64,000 nt of DNA, taken from the NCBI GenBank assembly GCA_964017235.1, contig OZ024930.1:27966614-28030613 (forward strand), written 5' to 3'. Numbering within the stretch: position 1 is the stretch's first letter; every line of letters starts with the position of its first letter. The position numbers and the translations under genes were made by a program. Below the pieces are notes generated by a model. The model saw only the letters and a list, made by a program, of their open reading frames with translations, had not been told where the DNA came from and ran no database searches. This document shows positions 29,101-44,100 of the stretch, in pieces. Origin of the DNA: Sabellastarte sp. h YS-2021 (lineage: Eukaryota; Annelida; Polychaeta; Sabellida; Sabellidae).

Positions 29101-32100
29101 CTCTCTTTGATTATTTTTGTCTCTCCTTTATTTGTGACTAAAATTTAATGAAAATAAAAACAGCGAGCTTTGTCCACAGCAAACCCAGCTTGTAGATATA
29201 ACTAGAGTAACATGAAATGGAAATTACAAAATTTCAGACTTACAAAGTTGACATTGGAAAACATACAAAAATACTGTCATGGCAACAGTTGTTGCAAAAG
29301 ATGATGGCTGAAACATGAATAACACCAAGTGGTCAATCAGGAAATTAACCACCATTTTAAATGTATGAGGTGATACAAAACCTGTGACCTTGATGGGATT
29401 AACTGTTGAACACTGACAATGTACAAGTAAAAAAAATGGAAAAAAAATAAAATATTCCCCAAACCTAATCAGCTAGTATAAATTTATGCATAGATTGGGA
29501 CTGTATGGAACCCATAACATTTCAAGTCCAAATCAAGAAAAATAGCATCAGAGATGCCCGTACCTCACAGCCTAGGGAAATATATTTAATAACATGAGAT
29601 AAAGAAGTACTGTATCAGTACAAAGTTCAGGATACTTTCAGTCTCAGAGCACTGTCAGTTATATAAAGGCCCAAACAATGTTTAAACAGAGAAAATAATG
29701 TCTAAGAGAAAGATAATGCATGTAAAGATGAAGTATTAAAACAACACAATAACAAGATGACAGCATTAATCAGTAAACTAAACATTACGACACTCTTTAT
29801 CTACATTTGGCATGGCCGAATTATGGTTTGGATGTTTTGAATATTACCATGCATACAGAAGTGGTAATACATTCAATGAATGCTTATGTGTGGTGTTGGA
29901 GCAAAATCTGTGTCTCACTTGATGAAATTCCATCTGTTTCAATGGGAAGTTGTAAAAGTAAAATTCTTAATGAATTCTAATATGACCTTAACAGTGCTTA
30001 ATCTGCATCAAAAGACAGACCGAAGGTGCAACAAGATTTTAAAGGTCAAGGTCACTACGACAAGGTCAAAGGTCAAATCAAGGTCACACTATGATGCTGT
30101 ACACCTACAACCCCTAACCAATGTCCCTACCAAGTATCAACTTCCTACACCTTACGGTTTCCGAGATATAGCTCAGACAAGATTTTATAAGTAAAGGTCA
30201 CTACAGCAAGGTCAAAGGTCAAATCAAGGTCAGACCATGACATTGGACACTTACACCCCCTAACCAATGTCCCTACCAAGTATTAACTTCCTACACCTTA
30301 CAGTTTCTGAGATATAGCCGACAAGATTTTATAGGTCAAGGTCACTACAGCAAGGTCAAAGGTCACATCAAAGTCAGACCATGACGTTGCACACCTACAC
30401 CCCCTAACCAATGTCCCTAGTAAGTATCAACTTCCTACACCTTACGGTTTCCGAGATATAACCCGGACAAGATTTTATAGGTCAAGGTTAAATCAAGGTC
30501 ACACCATGACATTGCACACCTACACCCCCTAACCAATGTCCCTACCAAGTATCAACTTCCTACACCTTACGGTTTCTGAGATATAGCCCGGACAAGATTT
30601 TCAAACTCAAGGTCACTACAGCAAGGTCAAATCAAGGTCAGACCATGACGTTGCACAATTACACATCCTAACCAATGTCCCTACCAAGTATCAACTTCCT
30701 GCACCTTACGGTTTCTCACATACAGCCCGGACCAACTTTTTCCCGCCGCCCGCCCATCCGGACACCATGGGTGAAAACAATACCCCGACAGCCCTTAAGG
30801 GCTGTGGGGTAAACAGTGTTATCATGGCAACAGTTGTTACCAGATAATTGCAGATATTGACTAAAATTTAATCATTTCTAGTTCTTCTTGGGTTAACATA
30901 TCCTAAAAATTTGTTAAAAATTAATGTACTGATTTGAACTCTCAGGCCCCCACAAGTTCTATGCCCATTACCGTCATCACCTGGCAGTGTTCCTATGAAA
31001 ACCCCTGGGACTAATAATAAAGGACTTAAAGGGACTTCCTATGTGACATGAAATTAGGAAACAAAGCTCAAATCGGACACAGAAGAGAGTTTTAGAGCCC
31101 ATAGTTTTCTTTTAGTAGTTTTAAATTAAAAACCCACAGGGAAATAATTTAAAAGTAGACACAAGGAGTTTTTGAAAGTTGACCCCATTTAATTATGAAG
31201 TACGAGTCGAATATAACCAAACATAAAGATTTACAGCCCATGATTTTCTATTATTTCTTTTTGATATTCTAAAGCCGCAGGTCATCCAGCTAATGAGGGA
31301 GAAATGATGCATTCTTATTCAATCCTGATTGACCTTGAGACAGAGGTCAAAGGTCTGATGAACAAAGGTTCTAAAGATTAAGGATCTCTGTATCAATACT
31401 TCTTAAGCTCCAATGTAGCTTAGAATGACTTGTATTTAATTACAGGCAAAAATATGCTAAAACATTGTCTGGGTCTTGGCACCAACTGGGTAACCTGAAG
31501 CAAGAAGAATCAAGGTAAAATTTATCCATATGAAAAGAGGAGATATATATCCATTTTACATATAAACCAAAGCTTGACCCAAGCTACACAGAATGGGACG
31601 GCGGTCACTGATTTTAAATGGAAGGTCTTGGTCAGTTATTTTGTCTATTTGTCACATGGTAGATTTTCAGGATTTAACTGGCTTACTATAAAATATACAG
31701 ACTTTTTGATGAAAGAGATTGACAATGTGCTATTTTTCTATATTTATATAGTTAACTCCGTAAAACTAAAATCTCCAATAATGATAAAGTTTACATCTAG
31801 TTATGGCTGACTTCTATTTATTCCTGCAAAGATATACCATTTTCTGGTACTGGGGTACATTTACAACCAACATCAACTTACACTGGTACTTCTTATTAAG
31901 AGTCTATTGTATATTAGAGATTCTAGTTATACAGAGTCGCCTTAAATATGAACCCCTTACCTTGTACTCTAACATATGGTCAATAAACGTCTTCAGAGCA
32001 AATGTTTCCATTAACACAACTGGAACACCCATTGTCAGCTTAATGATCATTAGTGTGAAACCATAGGAGTGAGACAGAGGCTGGTAAAGAATTGACACAC

Positions 32101-35100
32101 CGCGAGGTAAATTGCCAAGCTCTGGTGAACTGAAAACAGACTTCATAGGGTCACAAGCAAAGAAGCACCCACAGCAGCACAGTCAACTGAAAATCTTATA
32201 CTGATACAACCTTAACAAATAAATTTGCAGGCTTCTGGGGACTGTGTATTATGAATCTGTGTATTATATTTGTCAAAAATAGCATCAGAGATGCCCGTAC
32301 CCCACAGCCTAGGGAAATATTTTCAACACCATGAGATACAGAAGTACTGTATCAGTACAAACTTCAGGATACTTTCAGAGCACTGTCAGTTATATAAAGG
32401 TCCAAACAATGTTTAAATGGAGAAATAATGTTTAAAAGAAAGATCATGCATATAAAGATGAAGTATTAAAACAAGATAATTCAATAACAAGATGACAGCA
32501 TTAATCAGCAAACTAAAATTCAACCCTCTTTATCTACATCTGCAAGGCCCGAATTATGGTTTAGATGGTTTGAATATTACCATGCATACAGAAGTGGTAA
32601 TACATTTAATGAATGCTTATGTGTGGTGTTGGAGCAAAATCTGTGGCTCACTTGATGAAATTCTATCTCTTACAATGGGAAGTTATGAAAGTAAAATTCT
32701 TAATAAATTCTAATATGACTTTAATAGTGCTTAATCTGCATCAAAAGAGAGACCCAAAGGTGCAACAAGATTTTATAGGTCAAGGTCACTACAGCAAGGT
32801 CAAAGGTCAAATTAAGGTGACACCATGATAATACACACCTATAGCCCCTAACCAATGTCCCTAGCAAGTATCAACTTCCTCAACCTTACGGTTTCCAAGA
32901 TATAGCCAGGACAAGATTTTATAGGTCAAGGTCACTACGCCAAGGTCAAAGGTCAAATCAAGGTCAGATCATGACGTTGCACAACTACATCCACTAACCA
33001 ATGTCCCTACCAAGTATCAACTTCCTACACCTTACGGTTTCCGAGATATAGTCCGGACAACATTTTATAGGTCAAGGTCACTACGGCAAGGTCAAAGGTC
33101 AAATCAAGGTCAGACCATGACATTGCACACCTACACACCCTAACCAATATCCCTACCAAGTATCAACTTTCTACACCTTACGGTTTCCGAGATATAGCCC
33201 GGACAAGATTTTATAGGTTAAGGCCACTACGACAAGGTCAAAGGTCAAATCAAGGTCAGACCATAACACTGCACACCTACACCCCCTAGCAAATGTCCCC
33301 ACCAAATATCAACTTCCTACACCATATGGTTTCCGAGATATAGCCCGGACAAGATTTTATAGGTCAAGGTCACTACGGCAAGGTCAAATCAAGGTCACAC
33401 CATGACGTTGCACACCTACACCCCCTAACCAATGTCCCTACCAAATATCAACTTCCTACACATTACAGTTTCCGATATATAGCCTGGACAAGATTTTATA
33501 GGTCAAGGTCACTACGGCAAGGTCAAAGGTCAAATCAAGGTCAGACCATGACGTTGCACACCTACACCCCCTAACCCATATCCCTACCAAGTATCAACTT
33601 CCTATACCTTACGGTTTCCGAGATATAGCCCGGACAAGATTTTATAGGTCAAGGTCACTACAGCAAGGTCAAAGGTCAAATCAAGGTCAGACCATGACGT
33701 TGCACAACTACACCCCCTAACCAATGTCCCTACCAAGTATCAACTTCCTACACCTTACGGTTTCTGAGATATAGCCCGGACAAGATTTTCAAACTCAAGG
33801 TCACTACGGCAAGGTCAAAGGTCAAATCAAGGTCAGACCATGACGTTGCACACCTACACCCCCTAACCAATGTCCCTACCAAGTATCAACTTCCTACACC
33901 TTACGGTTTCTGAGATACAGCCCGGACAAACTATTTCCCGCCGCCCGCCCACCCGCCCGCCCGGACGTCCGCCCGCCTGCCCGCCCGCTCGCCCATCCGG
34001 ACACCATGGGTGAAAACAATACCCCGACAGCCCTTAAGGGCTGTGGGGTAAAAAGGGTACCAATGCGTAGTTCAAACATGGATGGTCTAACAGTAACAAA
34101 GCTATAAGTAAAAACATAATAAGTGTCAATCTGCTTGTACTAAAACCCAATAAAATTTTTGGTTTGATACACTATATGCAAAAATGTGAAAGAAAGTGTC
34201 AATGCATAGTTCACAGATGGTCTAAAAGTGACAAAGCTACAACTACATAAAAGACACAATAACACTTCAAACTGGTTTTACTAAAAACAAACAATATTTT
34301 GGTTTGATGCACTACACAGTGTTTTAATATTCTCAATATATTGATATTTACTTGATATTCAATTTTAAATTAAAAGTGACTTCTTCTGATTCTAGTTTTA
34401 ATTGGACGACCACTCCTATTTAAATTTGTAATCAAAGAAACGTCCGGCCACATTATAAGACAATATCACTTTAAATTCATCTTAACTCTATGCTCACTAT
34501 GTACTCATTCATGTCTGCTATAATAGAAGAGACACTGAGCCACTGTACCTCTCAAATATTTTGATAAAATACTACTTGAAATATTCTCAAATACTATAGA
34601 ATTAAATTGAAAATTTTAATTACTTAAATGTAGCTCTTATAAGCTACAAGTTTACCATGTGGGACTGAATGCCGTTCTCGGATGGCCACCAGGCCCGGCC
34701 AACGTCAAAGAAAAAAAGACATTTATAGTTGGCCGTTGCCTCAGGTTGTCGTCACGTGACCTTCCCCATTTGTCTTCTCCTTTCTTGTTGAAATTTTAAC
34801 CCATACCCCCTCAGCAGTACTACAGCGGGGAGGTCGGGTGGGACTCTTCTAAGTCCCACATGGCAAGCTTGTAGCTTATAAAAGCTACATTTAAGTAATT
34901 ATACTTTTCAAATTTATTACACTACAATAGCCTACCATGTGGGACTGAATGCTGAATGCAACTGCCCGGTGGCGGGATTACAGCTGAGACTGGAAGATAT
35001 GTCTGTTTTTCTTAGATTTTGATAGAATAAGTAGATAAGTAGTTGAACTGTACTTGTACAGTTGAATGGGTCCTGTAGTACATGGAGATATTACGCTGAG

Positions 35101-38100
35101 TATAAATACAAATACAATGAGGATAGAAAATACCAGTCTGAGTCCCATTTACAGTGCCCCAAACCTGGGTTGGGCATGTAAGAAGCCAAAAACCCTAAAA
35201 ATAATTGACAGTGCTAATAGACTGTCTGGGTGTTTTGACAGGAGGAGGTGTAACTGAAGTACACTTAGGTGGGGTAAAGCCAAGGGCCATCACGGAAGGA
35301 GTCTGAACCCAAGGCTCAGAGGTACCAAAAATATTGCCACCTAAAGGAGATTAATGACATTAAGGTCCGAAATACATTATACAATTACAGCTAAAGCTAA
35401 AAGAAAATGAAGAACATAAAGACCTTACCAGAAACACCCTGATGAGGTAAACTGATAACGAGACCCTGGGATTAGACTCCTGAAGACTTAGATGTAGTGG
35501 ATGTGCCCCCCCCCCCCCCTTCTTTTCTTTCCGAGGATGACAGTTCTGAGGGGAAGGGTCTAGGACCTCTGTGCCGCTACTACTGGCCCCAGATACATAT
35601 TGTTGTCGTTGTCTGACCAAGTAAGGTCTTTTAGATAGAAATTTGTAAATGTGTTGTGAGCCTTCCAGTGACAGGCTTGCTAGTGTCATGCGCTACTCAT
35701 GTTAAATTTATGACTGACTTGATTTGTACACAACTTCAGTTAAGTGGCCTCATTACTGTGATACCTACACTAATGTCTTATTCTTAGTATAGATTAGATT
35801 GTGAAAAAGTTCAGTATTATTTACCTCCACATTAGGGTCTGTCCCACTAAAGCCCTGTGTGAAATCTCCACTGCTTTACATTTGCCAGTTGTGCCACTGG
35901 ATAGGAGAATTACAGCCATGTCTGAGGGTACAGGCTTTCTCTGGGGTTTTACAAAATCCAGTGCAGAATTTGATGGGTCAGCAAATGATAGGTGAGAGGC
36001 TACACATGTCCTGCTGACTACAATCTGAAACACACATATCAGAGTAAATTTGTGAAACGAGTTATAACACTTCATGCATTAAATTAATGCAGATTTTTGC
36101 AGCAGTGGGAGACGGGCGTTTAATTGATTGTAATAAATCAAATAAAGCACTAATACCTTAATTTTGGTGTACCTAGGATTTAACAGGTCGTTTTCCTTGG
36201 GTTTTTATTGCATTTCAGCCTTCATTGCATTTAACAATGAAGGCTGGTTTTAATAGCATGATTTATATCTGGTTTTGGATCATTTTTTCTTATTATCTTT
36301 GTTCATTTGATGAGAGTTGGGGAGGGGCAACTATGGGCAAAACAACGAGCGGTACCGGTATATGTACAAAAGCTTGATCAGAGATTATTGTGTGAGCAGA
36401 AACTTTTGCCAGATTTACAGATTTTTGCGGTATTTCACTACAGGGTTCACCTACAGTACTAAGGCATCAAGCCATCATTATTTTGTCCATTTTTCTTGGA
36501 CGTTGGCTAGTGGTCCTACGATTAGACGGAAAATCGATTCATCGTCTATTCAAAACTTTCGATGTAGAAAATCGATTCTCATTTTAAGAATCGATTGTGA
36601 ATCGAAAGTAAGACTTATAAACCACCTAATTTTCCCTTTTTCTACAGATGTTTAACATTTTATTTTCGTAACATTTGTTTACATTATCTGCCATGTTTCT
36701 TTCACTGGTATCTACTTCCTGTTGGTTACAACTAAAACTCAAAATTTCTGTAGGTATTTAGATCTTTTAATATAATAAACTAAGTTCAACCTAAATTAAA
36801 TTTAACTTTCACTGCTTCACACACAACATGTATACTCCCTATAAATGGGGAATAACAACCTTGGCCATAAATCAAGTGGAGAGAGATCACACTACTGTAA
36901 TACTTCAGCAGTCTGCCATGAATATTTTTGACAAATTTTGTTGAACAAGAAAACTAAAATGTTTACTACATTGCCATACTTAGAATTTTACAGTATCTAA
37001 GAAATTATAATTATATGAAATGAATAGGTCATGAAGATCTGCTTAAAAAAGGAAATTCATGGAATATTGTTTTCAGGATGAGAGAAATTTAACAGAATAA
37101 TAGACAAATGCTTTACAGTAACATAAACAGGCAGAGAGAGAGTGAGGGGGATCTGACTTTGTTGAAGCTGGTGGGAGATACTTAGCCTTGCCACAGGCAT
37201 TTATATGTATAAAGAAGGCACAACTGTTTGACTGCATTATAAGTATTTTTCATAATGTTCTCATACACTTACTTAGACTAGCTTGCTGAGGAGACTTCCA
37301 GACTAGAAAGGCCTTTGATACAGTGTGCATTATGGCAAAAATATTTCACGTTTGCATTATGGTTCAGACAGCCTGGAAGGCCAGGCTAGGAGATACTTTC
37401 AGTTTGAACTACACCTGTGTTGCTAACTGGGGAAGGTTTTAACTCAGGACACCCATGCACTGAAACACATACAAGTGCTAAATACACTTGATAAAATAAC
37501 TGCACCATCCATTTATCAATGATACACAACTATTTATGTCATATATATGCTGTTTTGAGAAATTTTCATCATATTATTCCTGAGATAAAAGTCAGATTTT
37601 CCAGACCCCATCCAATACACATAAACTTGAGTGACAATGCTGAAATACATGTTCACTTGTGCCAAACTGTTTCATATAACCTAGTATATATTACAAAACA
37701 TCAATATTGACCAGAAACAATAAAAGTCACTCTTCCATTTGATTAATGAAAATAGCATGTCTTGGAAAAGTGTCCTGAGTTAAAAATGGAAGGAAAATTC
37801 CATGAACACATGTCTATGTATTGTTTAGTTCCCAAAGAAGCATTTTATTCAGGATAATTTTCAGAAGCTGCTTGGCAGTCACTGTTCTTGACATATGATA
37901 ATGATAAGCAGATATTCTATTCTTCTTTGTTGCATATATACAAAGTGTCCTGAGTTCACAACACGGGTGTACCACATGGTGATGTTGAACAAAAGGGGTT
38001 GAAATAGACTTGCACCAAGTCTTTGTATTTCTCATCCCACTAAAAAAACGATTATAATCGATAATCGATTGCTCAGAGTTACCGATTAATCGATTCTGAT

Positions 38101-41100
38101 TTTTTAGACCGATTCCTAACACTAACGTTGGCAAATTGCCTGCGGCCAGCCGAGTAAGCATTCAGTTCCACATGGTAAGCTATTGTAGCGCAATAAAATC
38201 TTCATTTTAAAGAAATTTACCAGAATTTATTTTTCAGCATTGGCTAGCTTTTTCTTAAGATATTAATACAGATTTAAAATTTCACTAAGAGTTAATTTTT
38301 CACAATCCAATTTTATTAGCTTAAACAGGTTAAGATTAATGTCAAGTGGAATTTACTACTTATACAGTTTTCTTATGATGTACTGGCTGCATTAGTGAAA
38401 AGACAACTTAGTAATAACTAGTGTTAGGAATCGGTCTAAAAAATCAGAATCGATTAATCGGTAACTCTGAGCAATCGATTATAAATTATCGTTTTTCTGC
38501 TTGCTTTGTAAGAAAGACAGAATATTCTTTTTTACCAAATATAATAACAGTAGTCTTCCGATAGGTCAGTGGTGAAAAAAATCTAGGTTATTTGTTTACA
38601 TTTTGGGGTAGGGAAGGGGGTATGTTAGGAAACCAGTAGATTGAACAGTCAACAAGTATGTGTATCAGCAATAATATAATAATCTATTAAGGTGGCCTTA
38701 ACAGTTACAAAATAATATTTATTTTCATTCTCCCTTTTCATCAGCTAAATCATTTACAGTGTTTGAATGTAACATCAGCAGATTAGCAACCAATCATGCT
38801 TAAAATAAACAATATTTCAACCCTAGACTTTCTTCAAGTCCTTTTTTCTAAGGTATTATATGAGGACTGTATGACTTTATACTAGAATGTGGGGCTGACA
38901 AAAGTACTGTTTCAGCATAGAGAAGGATTTTTCCCTCCTTAAGTGGATGTATAATGTTTTCATCTATGTCAGATTTAGTGGGATGAGAAATACAAAGACT
39001 TGGTGCAAGTCTATTTCAACCCCTTTTGTTCAACATCACCATGTGGTACACCCGTGTTGTGAACTCAGGACACTTTGTATATATGCAACAAAGAAGAATA
39101 GAATATCTGCTTATCATTATCATATGTCAAGAACAGTGACTGCCAAGCAGCTTCTGAAAATTATCCTGAATAAAATGCTTCTTTGGGAACTAAACAATAC
39201 ATAGACATGTGTTCATGGAATTTTCCTTCCATTTTTAACTCAGGACACTTTTCCAAGACATGCTATTTTCATTAATCAAATGGAAGAGTGACTTTTATTG
39301 TTTCTGGTCAATATTGATGTTTTGTAATATATACTAGGTTATATGAAACAGTTTGGCACAAGTGAACATGTATTTCAGCATTGTCACTCAAGTTTATGTG
39401 TATTGGATGGGGTCTGGAAAATCTGACTTTTATCTCAGGAATAATATGATGAAAATTTCTCAAAACAGCATATATATGACATAAATAGTTGTGTATCATT
39501 GATAAATGGATGGTGCAGTTATTTTATCAAGTGTATTTAGCACTTGTATGTGTTTCAGTGCATGGGTGTCCTGAGTTAAAACCTTCCCCAGTTAGCAACA
39601 CAGGTGTAGTTCAAACTGAAAGTATCTCCTAGCCTGGCCTTCCAGGCTGTCTGAACCATAATGCAAACGTGAAATATTTTTGCCATAATGCACACTGTAT
39701 CAAAGGCCTTTCTAGTCTGGAAGTCTCCTCAGCAAGCTAGTCTAAGTAAGTGTATGAGAACATTATGAAAAATACTTATAATGCAGTCAAACAGTTGTGC
39801 CTTCTTTATACATATAAATGCCTGTGGCAAGGCTAAGTATCTCCCACCAGCTTCAACAAAGTCAGATCCCCCTCACTCTCTCTCTGCCTGTTTATGTTAC
39901 TGTAAAGCATTTGTCTATTATTCTGTTAAATTTCTCTCATCCTGAAAACAATATTCCATGAATTTCCTTTTTTAAGCAGATCTTCATGACCTATTCATTT
40001 CATATAATTATAATTTCTTAGATACTGTAAAATTCTAAGTATGGCAATGTAGTAAACATTTTAGTTTTCTTGTTCAACAAAATTTGTCAAAAATATTCAT
40101 GGCAGACTGCTGAAGTATTACAGTAGTGTGATCTCTCTCCACTTGATTTATGGCCAAGGTTGTTATTCCCCATTTATAGGGAGTATACATGTTGTGTGTG
40201 AAGCAGTGAAAGTTAAATTTAATTTAGGTTGAACTTAGTTTATTGTATTAAAAGATCTAAATACCTACAGAAATTTTGAGTTTTAGTTGTAACCAACAGG
40301 AAGTAGATACCAGTGAAAGAAACATGGCAGATAATGTAAACAAATGTTACGAAAATAAAATGTTAAACATCTGTAGAAAAAGGGAAAATTAGGTTTTTTA
40401 TAAGTCTTACTTTCGATTCACAATCGATTCTTAAAATGAGAATCGATTTTCTACATCGAAAGTTTTAAATAGACGATGAATCGATTTTCCGTCTAATCGT
40501 AGGACCACTAGTAATAACCATACAGAATATTGCGTCACCTTTTGAAGGCCGAGTCCTGTCAGTGCATCTTGTACAACTTTAGCATTGCCATCATCACAGA
40601 CTATCAGATCACAGGAAACCAGCTTTAGTACTGAGATCATTTCCCCTGAAACAAGTTGACACAGCTTGTCTTTCACAATCAGACAATCAGATAACTGTAA
40701 TCACAATGACATAACTGTAATCGTTACACCAATGTTCATCATCAGCGAGGAAACATTTCCTGACAGAATATTTTTAAATGCGGGATAATTAACCGAATTC
40801 ACATCCTTTTTTCATGGTTGGATGAAGCAACAAATTTAAAATAGACTAAATGCAAAATGTCAACTGGTTTGCTTGTCTCTCCTATCACCAATGAAAAGCT
40901 CAATACCTGTATTCCATTGACAACAGTTATCCAGTATAACCCACAAGTATGTGTTAAATCACTAGAATACAGCCCTAATTGTAATACATGAGGCCTTCTT
41001 ACCTGGCCTGTTCCGTTACTTAACTTAAATATCTTGACAAATAGATAATGTAATGCTACTGTGGATTTTATTTTACAAATTTTGTGTAACAAACAATTTT

Positions 41101-44100
41101 GCAAAAGTATTTTCATTCTAGCTTATTTAGTGACTGACATTTCCCTAACTGATATACAGAATATCTGGGATAACTATTTACCAACGACCTGGAGGCCTGC
41201 CACAGGGAGTAAGGTGCCATGACAGAGATTTGCCATTTTAAATGGTTATTTGCGACACCATATATCAGTCCATATCTGGGATCGAAACAATGTCCTCTGT
41301 GTTCCTAGGTGAGACCCTGGACCAGTGGCAGATGGTTTCATATGCCTTAATCTGAAACCAACTTTACAGGCCTAATACCTCCAATATGTCTTATGAGAGA
41401 GGGATCATAAGCTAAAAATTGAAGCTTTTATTTTCACTGGTCACCCTTACAAAGTGTAAGCTCGTGGATGATTTTTCTTACACAACTGCTGATTTTTAAA
41501 AATATTTTATTAATTATGAAACCATCACATATGTATCACTTTAAAAGACCACAACTCAGTCAGTAAATAAAATATCAAGTTGTGAAAATATACTGTTGTG
41601 TATAACTGGTGTTATTTTACTTATTATTGAAGAAAAATGGTGGTTCATAAAATAAATCCCAAATCCATCAATCTATCCATTTATTGTAGAAATAAAGTCC
41701 GAGGTTTTGTGATTTATAACCCCATATAATTCACAAATTTCAGGCGAATAACGGACGAGCCGGAAATTTGACAACTGAGGACTTTATTTCTATTATAAAG
41801 ACCGGTTTAATTTATTAATCCATAAATATTATTGTAAATATGTTTCTAAACACACCTAGTTGTCGCACTATATTTTGTCTGTATCATTTGACTCTCTATT
41901 ATCGGCGATCATCCAGTTATTGCCTCAGATAATTGTACGCAAAAATATGCGCACTGCATTGTTTTGTGTGGTCTGCACACTACTGGTCTTTATAATTATT
42001 CATATATACAACATTTGGTATTATAGTATATTACAATTACATGACAAAAAACACCAATAAAATAGATTTTTAAATTTTTAAATCAGATTTTTTGATTCAT
42101 CATCTTGTTACAATGTATTTTTTTATGTGATTCACTCGTGTTTCTTTGCTACCATATAGCTGCAACAGTGCTAACGTATCTTGTTGCTAATATTAGAAGT
42201 CCTGTAACCTGCCTTAAAACTATATATTAACACATGGTACAGTGTTATATTTTCAGGGTTTTAGCTTATAAAACCAGCTGCATAATATTCAAAAGTGTTA
42301 CATTATGTTTCATAGCTGTTTTATGATGCAACATTTATAACATAACATGTATCTAACAAATGTATGTTAGCCTTTTCTGTGTTTCAGTCTCTGAATAATT
42401 CTGAGATTAATTTATTTTTGTAGTCAATACCATGTTTATTGTTGTACTTCCATGATGCTGGAACTGCATCTGTTGGGGAAAATCAGACATAATTTCTTAT
42501 TTGCACTCTGATTCATCCAGTCTTTCCTACCAGAATGTACTTAATCAACCATAACACCCAAATAGTTAACTACTTTAGGTTTACTTATTCTGAATCTGTA
42601 AGATCTTACAGTAAACCTCAGTCATACAAAGCTTATCTTTACTGAAATTGCATAAACTTTGTGGTAATTTTAAATCAAACATTGCTCCTCCCAAGTAGTA
42701 ACATAACCTCATAATGGAAGCTTAACATGTGCTCTGACATCATATATTTCTGCGGTACATGTTGTACATACCGATAACCAGACCACTGCCATGGCATTTA
42801 TCTCCCACAGGGTATTAAGCAGAAATGGAAGTAGTTTGATCACAAAAAGGGGTTCAAAGGCCAAAGAGCCAATGATAAGGATGATAAAAGGCCTTATCAA
42901 TACAAGTATCCAACTAAACATTGAAGAAGGGGTCAAAGATCAAATTTGACACTTGCAAAACATTTGCAGGACATAATTTCCTACAGTTTGTTTTTACATT
43001 TGAAGTTTCAAAACTAACCAGAACTGCATAAATTGATGCAGTGCATTCCCTGACAGGACAGTGTATGATCTGTCAAATGAAAAATTCAGCTATTCATAAC
43101 TGAGATATTTTTTATTTCGGTCAAAATACAACATGGCAGACAGAAGTGGAAAAAGTAAAACATTTCTCAGAGGCACTATATCCAGGGTCTCTGGTAGAGA
43201 TGTCACTACTCCAAATATTTCACGTCGGCTAATCGCTAAGTCCTTTTCGTGTCAGCACAGAATAACCGTCAAATTTATAAAACTACAAAAAATCTTAAGC
43301 CTGGTATTCTAAAGGACAACAAAAATGATAAATATGTGTGAAAATGTATGTCCAAAATCTGTAAAAATTATTAAATTTGCCATTTTTCTGTGACTTCTGG
43401 TGCATTTTTCTTATACAGAAAGTGGGCGATATAAGAGGTAAATGGTACCCTTTTGGTTTAACGTAGATGCATAAACAGAACAGAAAACGTGGCTGTTGTT
43501 GGATTTTAACTTATTTTATTCAACAATATTTGAAGGATTCAAACCTTCTACCATCTTTTACTGCATTGAACAAAATTAAATATTTATAACATAATACCCT
43601 ATTCAATGGACAACTGCTTTACACGTTTGAACAGTAGTGTTTTGATTTTCTAGATCCCTCGACTTTTTGCTTGATATATTTCCCACATCGCTTTGTGAAC
43701 TACACATTCTCATATAATTTTGTGCCTGCAGACTCCAAGAAAATGAGTGTCCTAGAAGCAACACTGAGCCCAGACAAGATTTTATTGGTCAAGGTTAGTA
43801 CGGCATGGTCAGAGGTCAAATCTAGGTTACACCATGACATTGCATACTGACACCCCTAACCAATGTCCCTACCAAGTATCAACTTCCTACACCTTATAGT
43901 TTCTGAGATTTGCAAATTTAATAAGTAAATTAAATTTTTATAAGTTAATACCCTATCCAATGGACAATTGCTAATCCAGTCGGCGCAGACCGGCCCGCCA
44001 AACGCCAGAAAAAGACGTCCTGTGTCTCCACCGGCTGGCGGTCCGTAGTACTGTGCACTCCCCAGATGGCGCCTCGTACTTCCTTCCTGTCTAGACAACC

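Noticed and set aside
35360-35689. 109-residue open frame as a host gene
   Set aside because: It resembles the tail of the DIRS recombinase region and belongs to that fossil fragment.
37519-37710. Short open frame conserved in both hAT copies (also 39308-39499)
   Set aside because: Identity merely reflects that the two elements are recent copies; no transposase motif is present.
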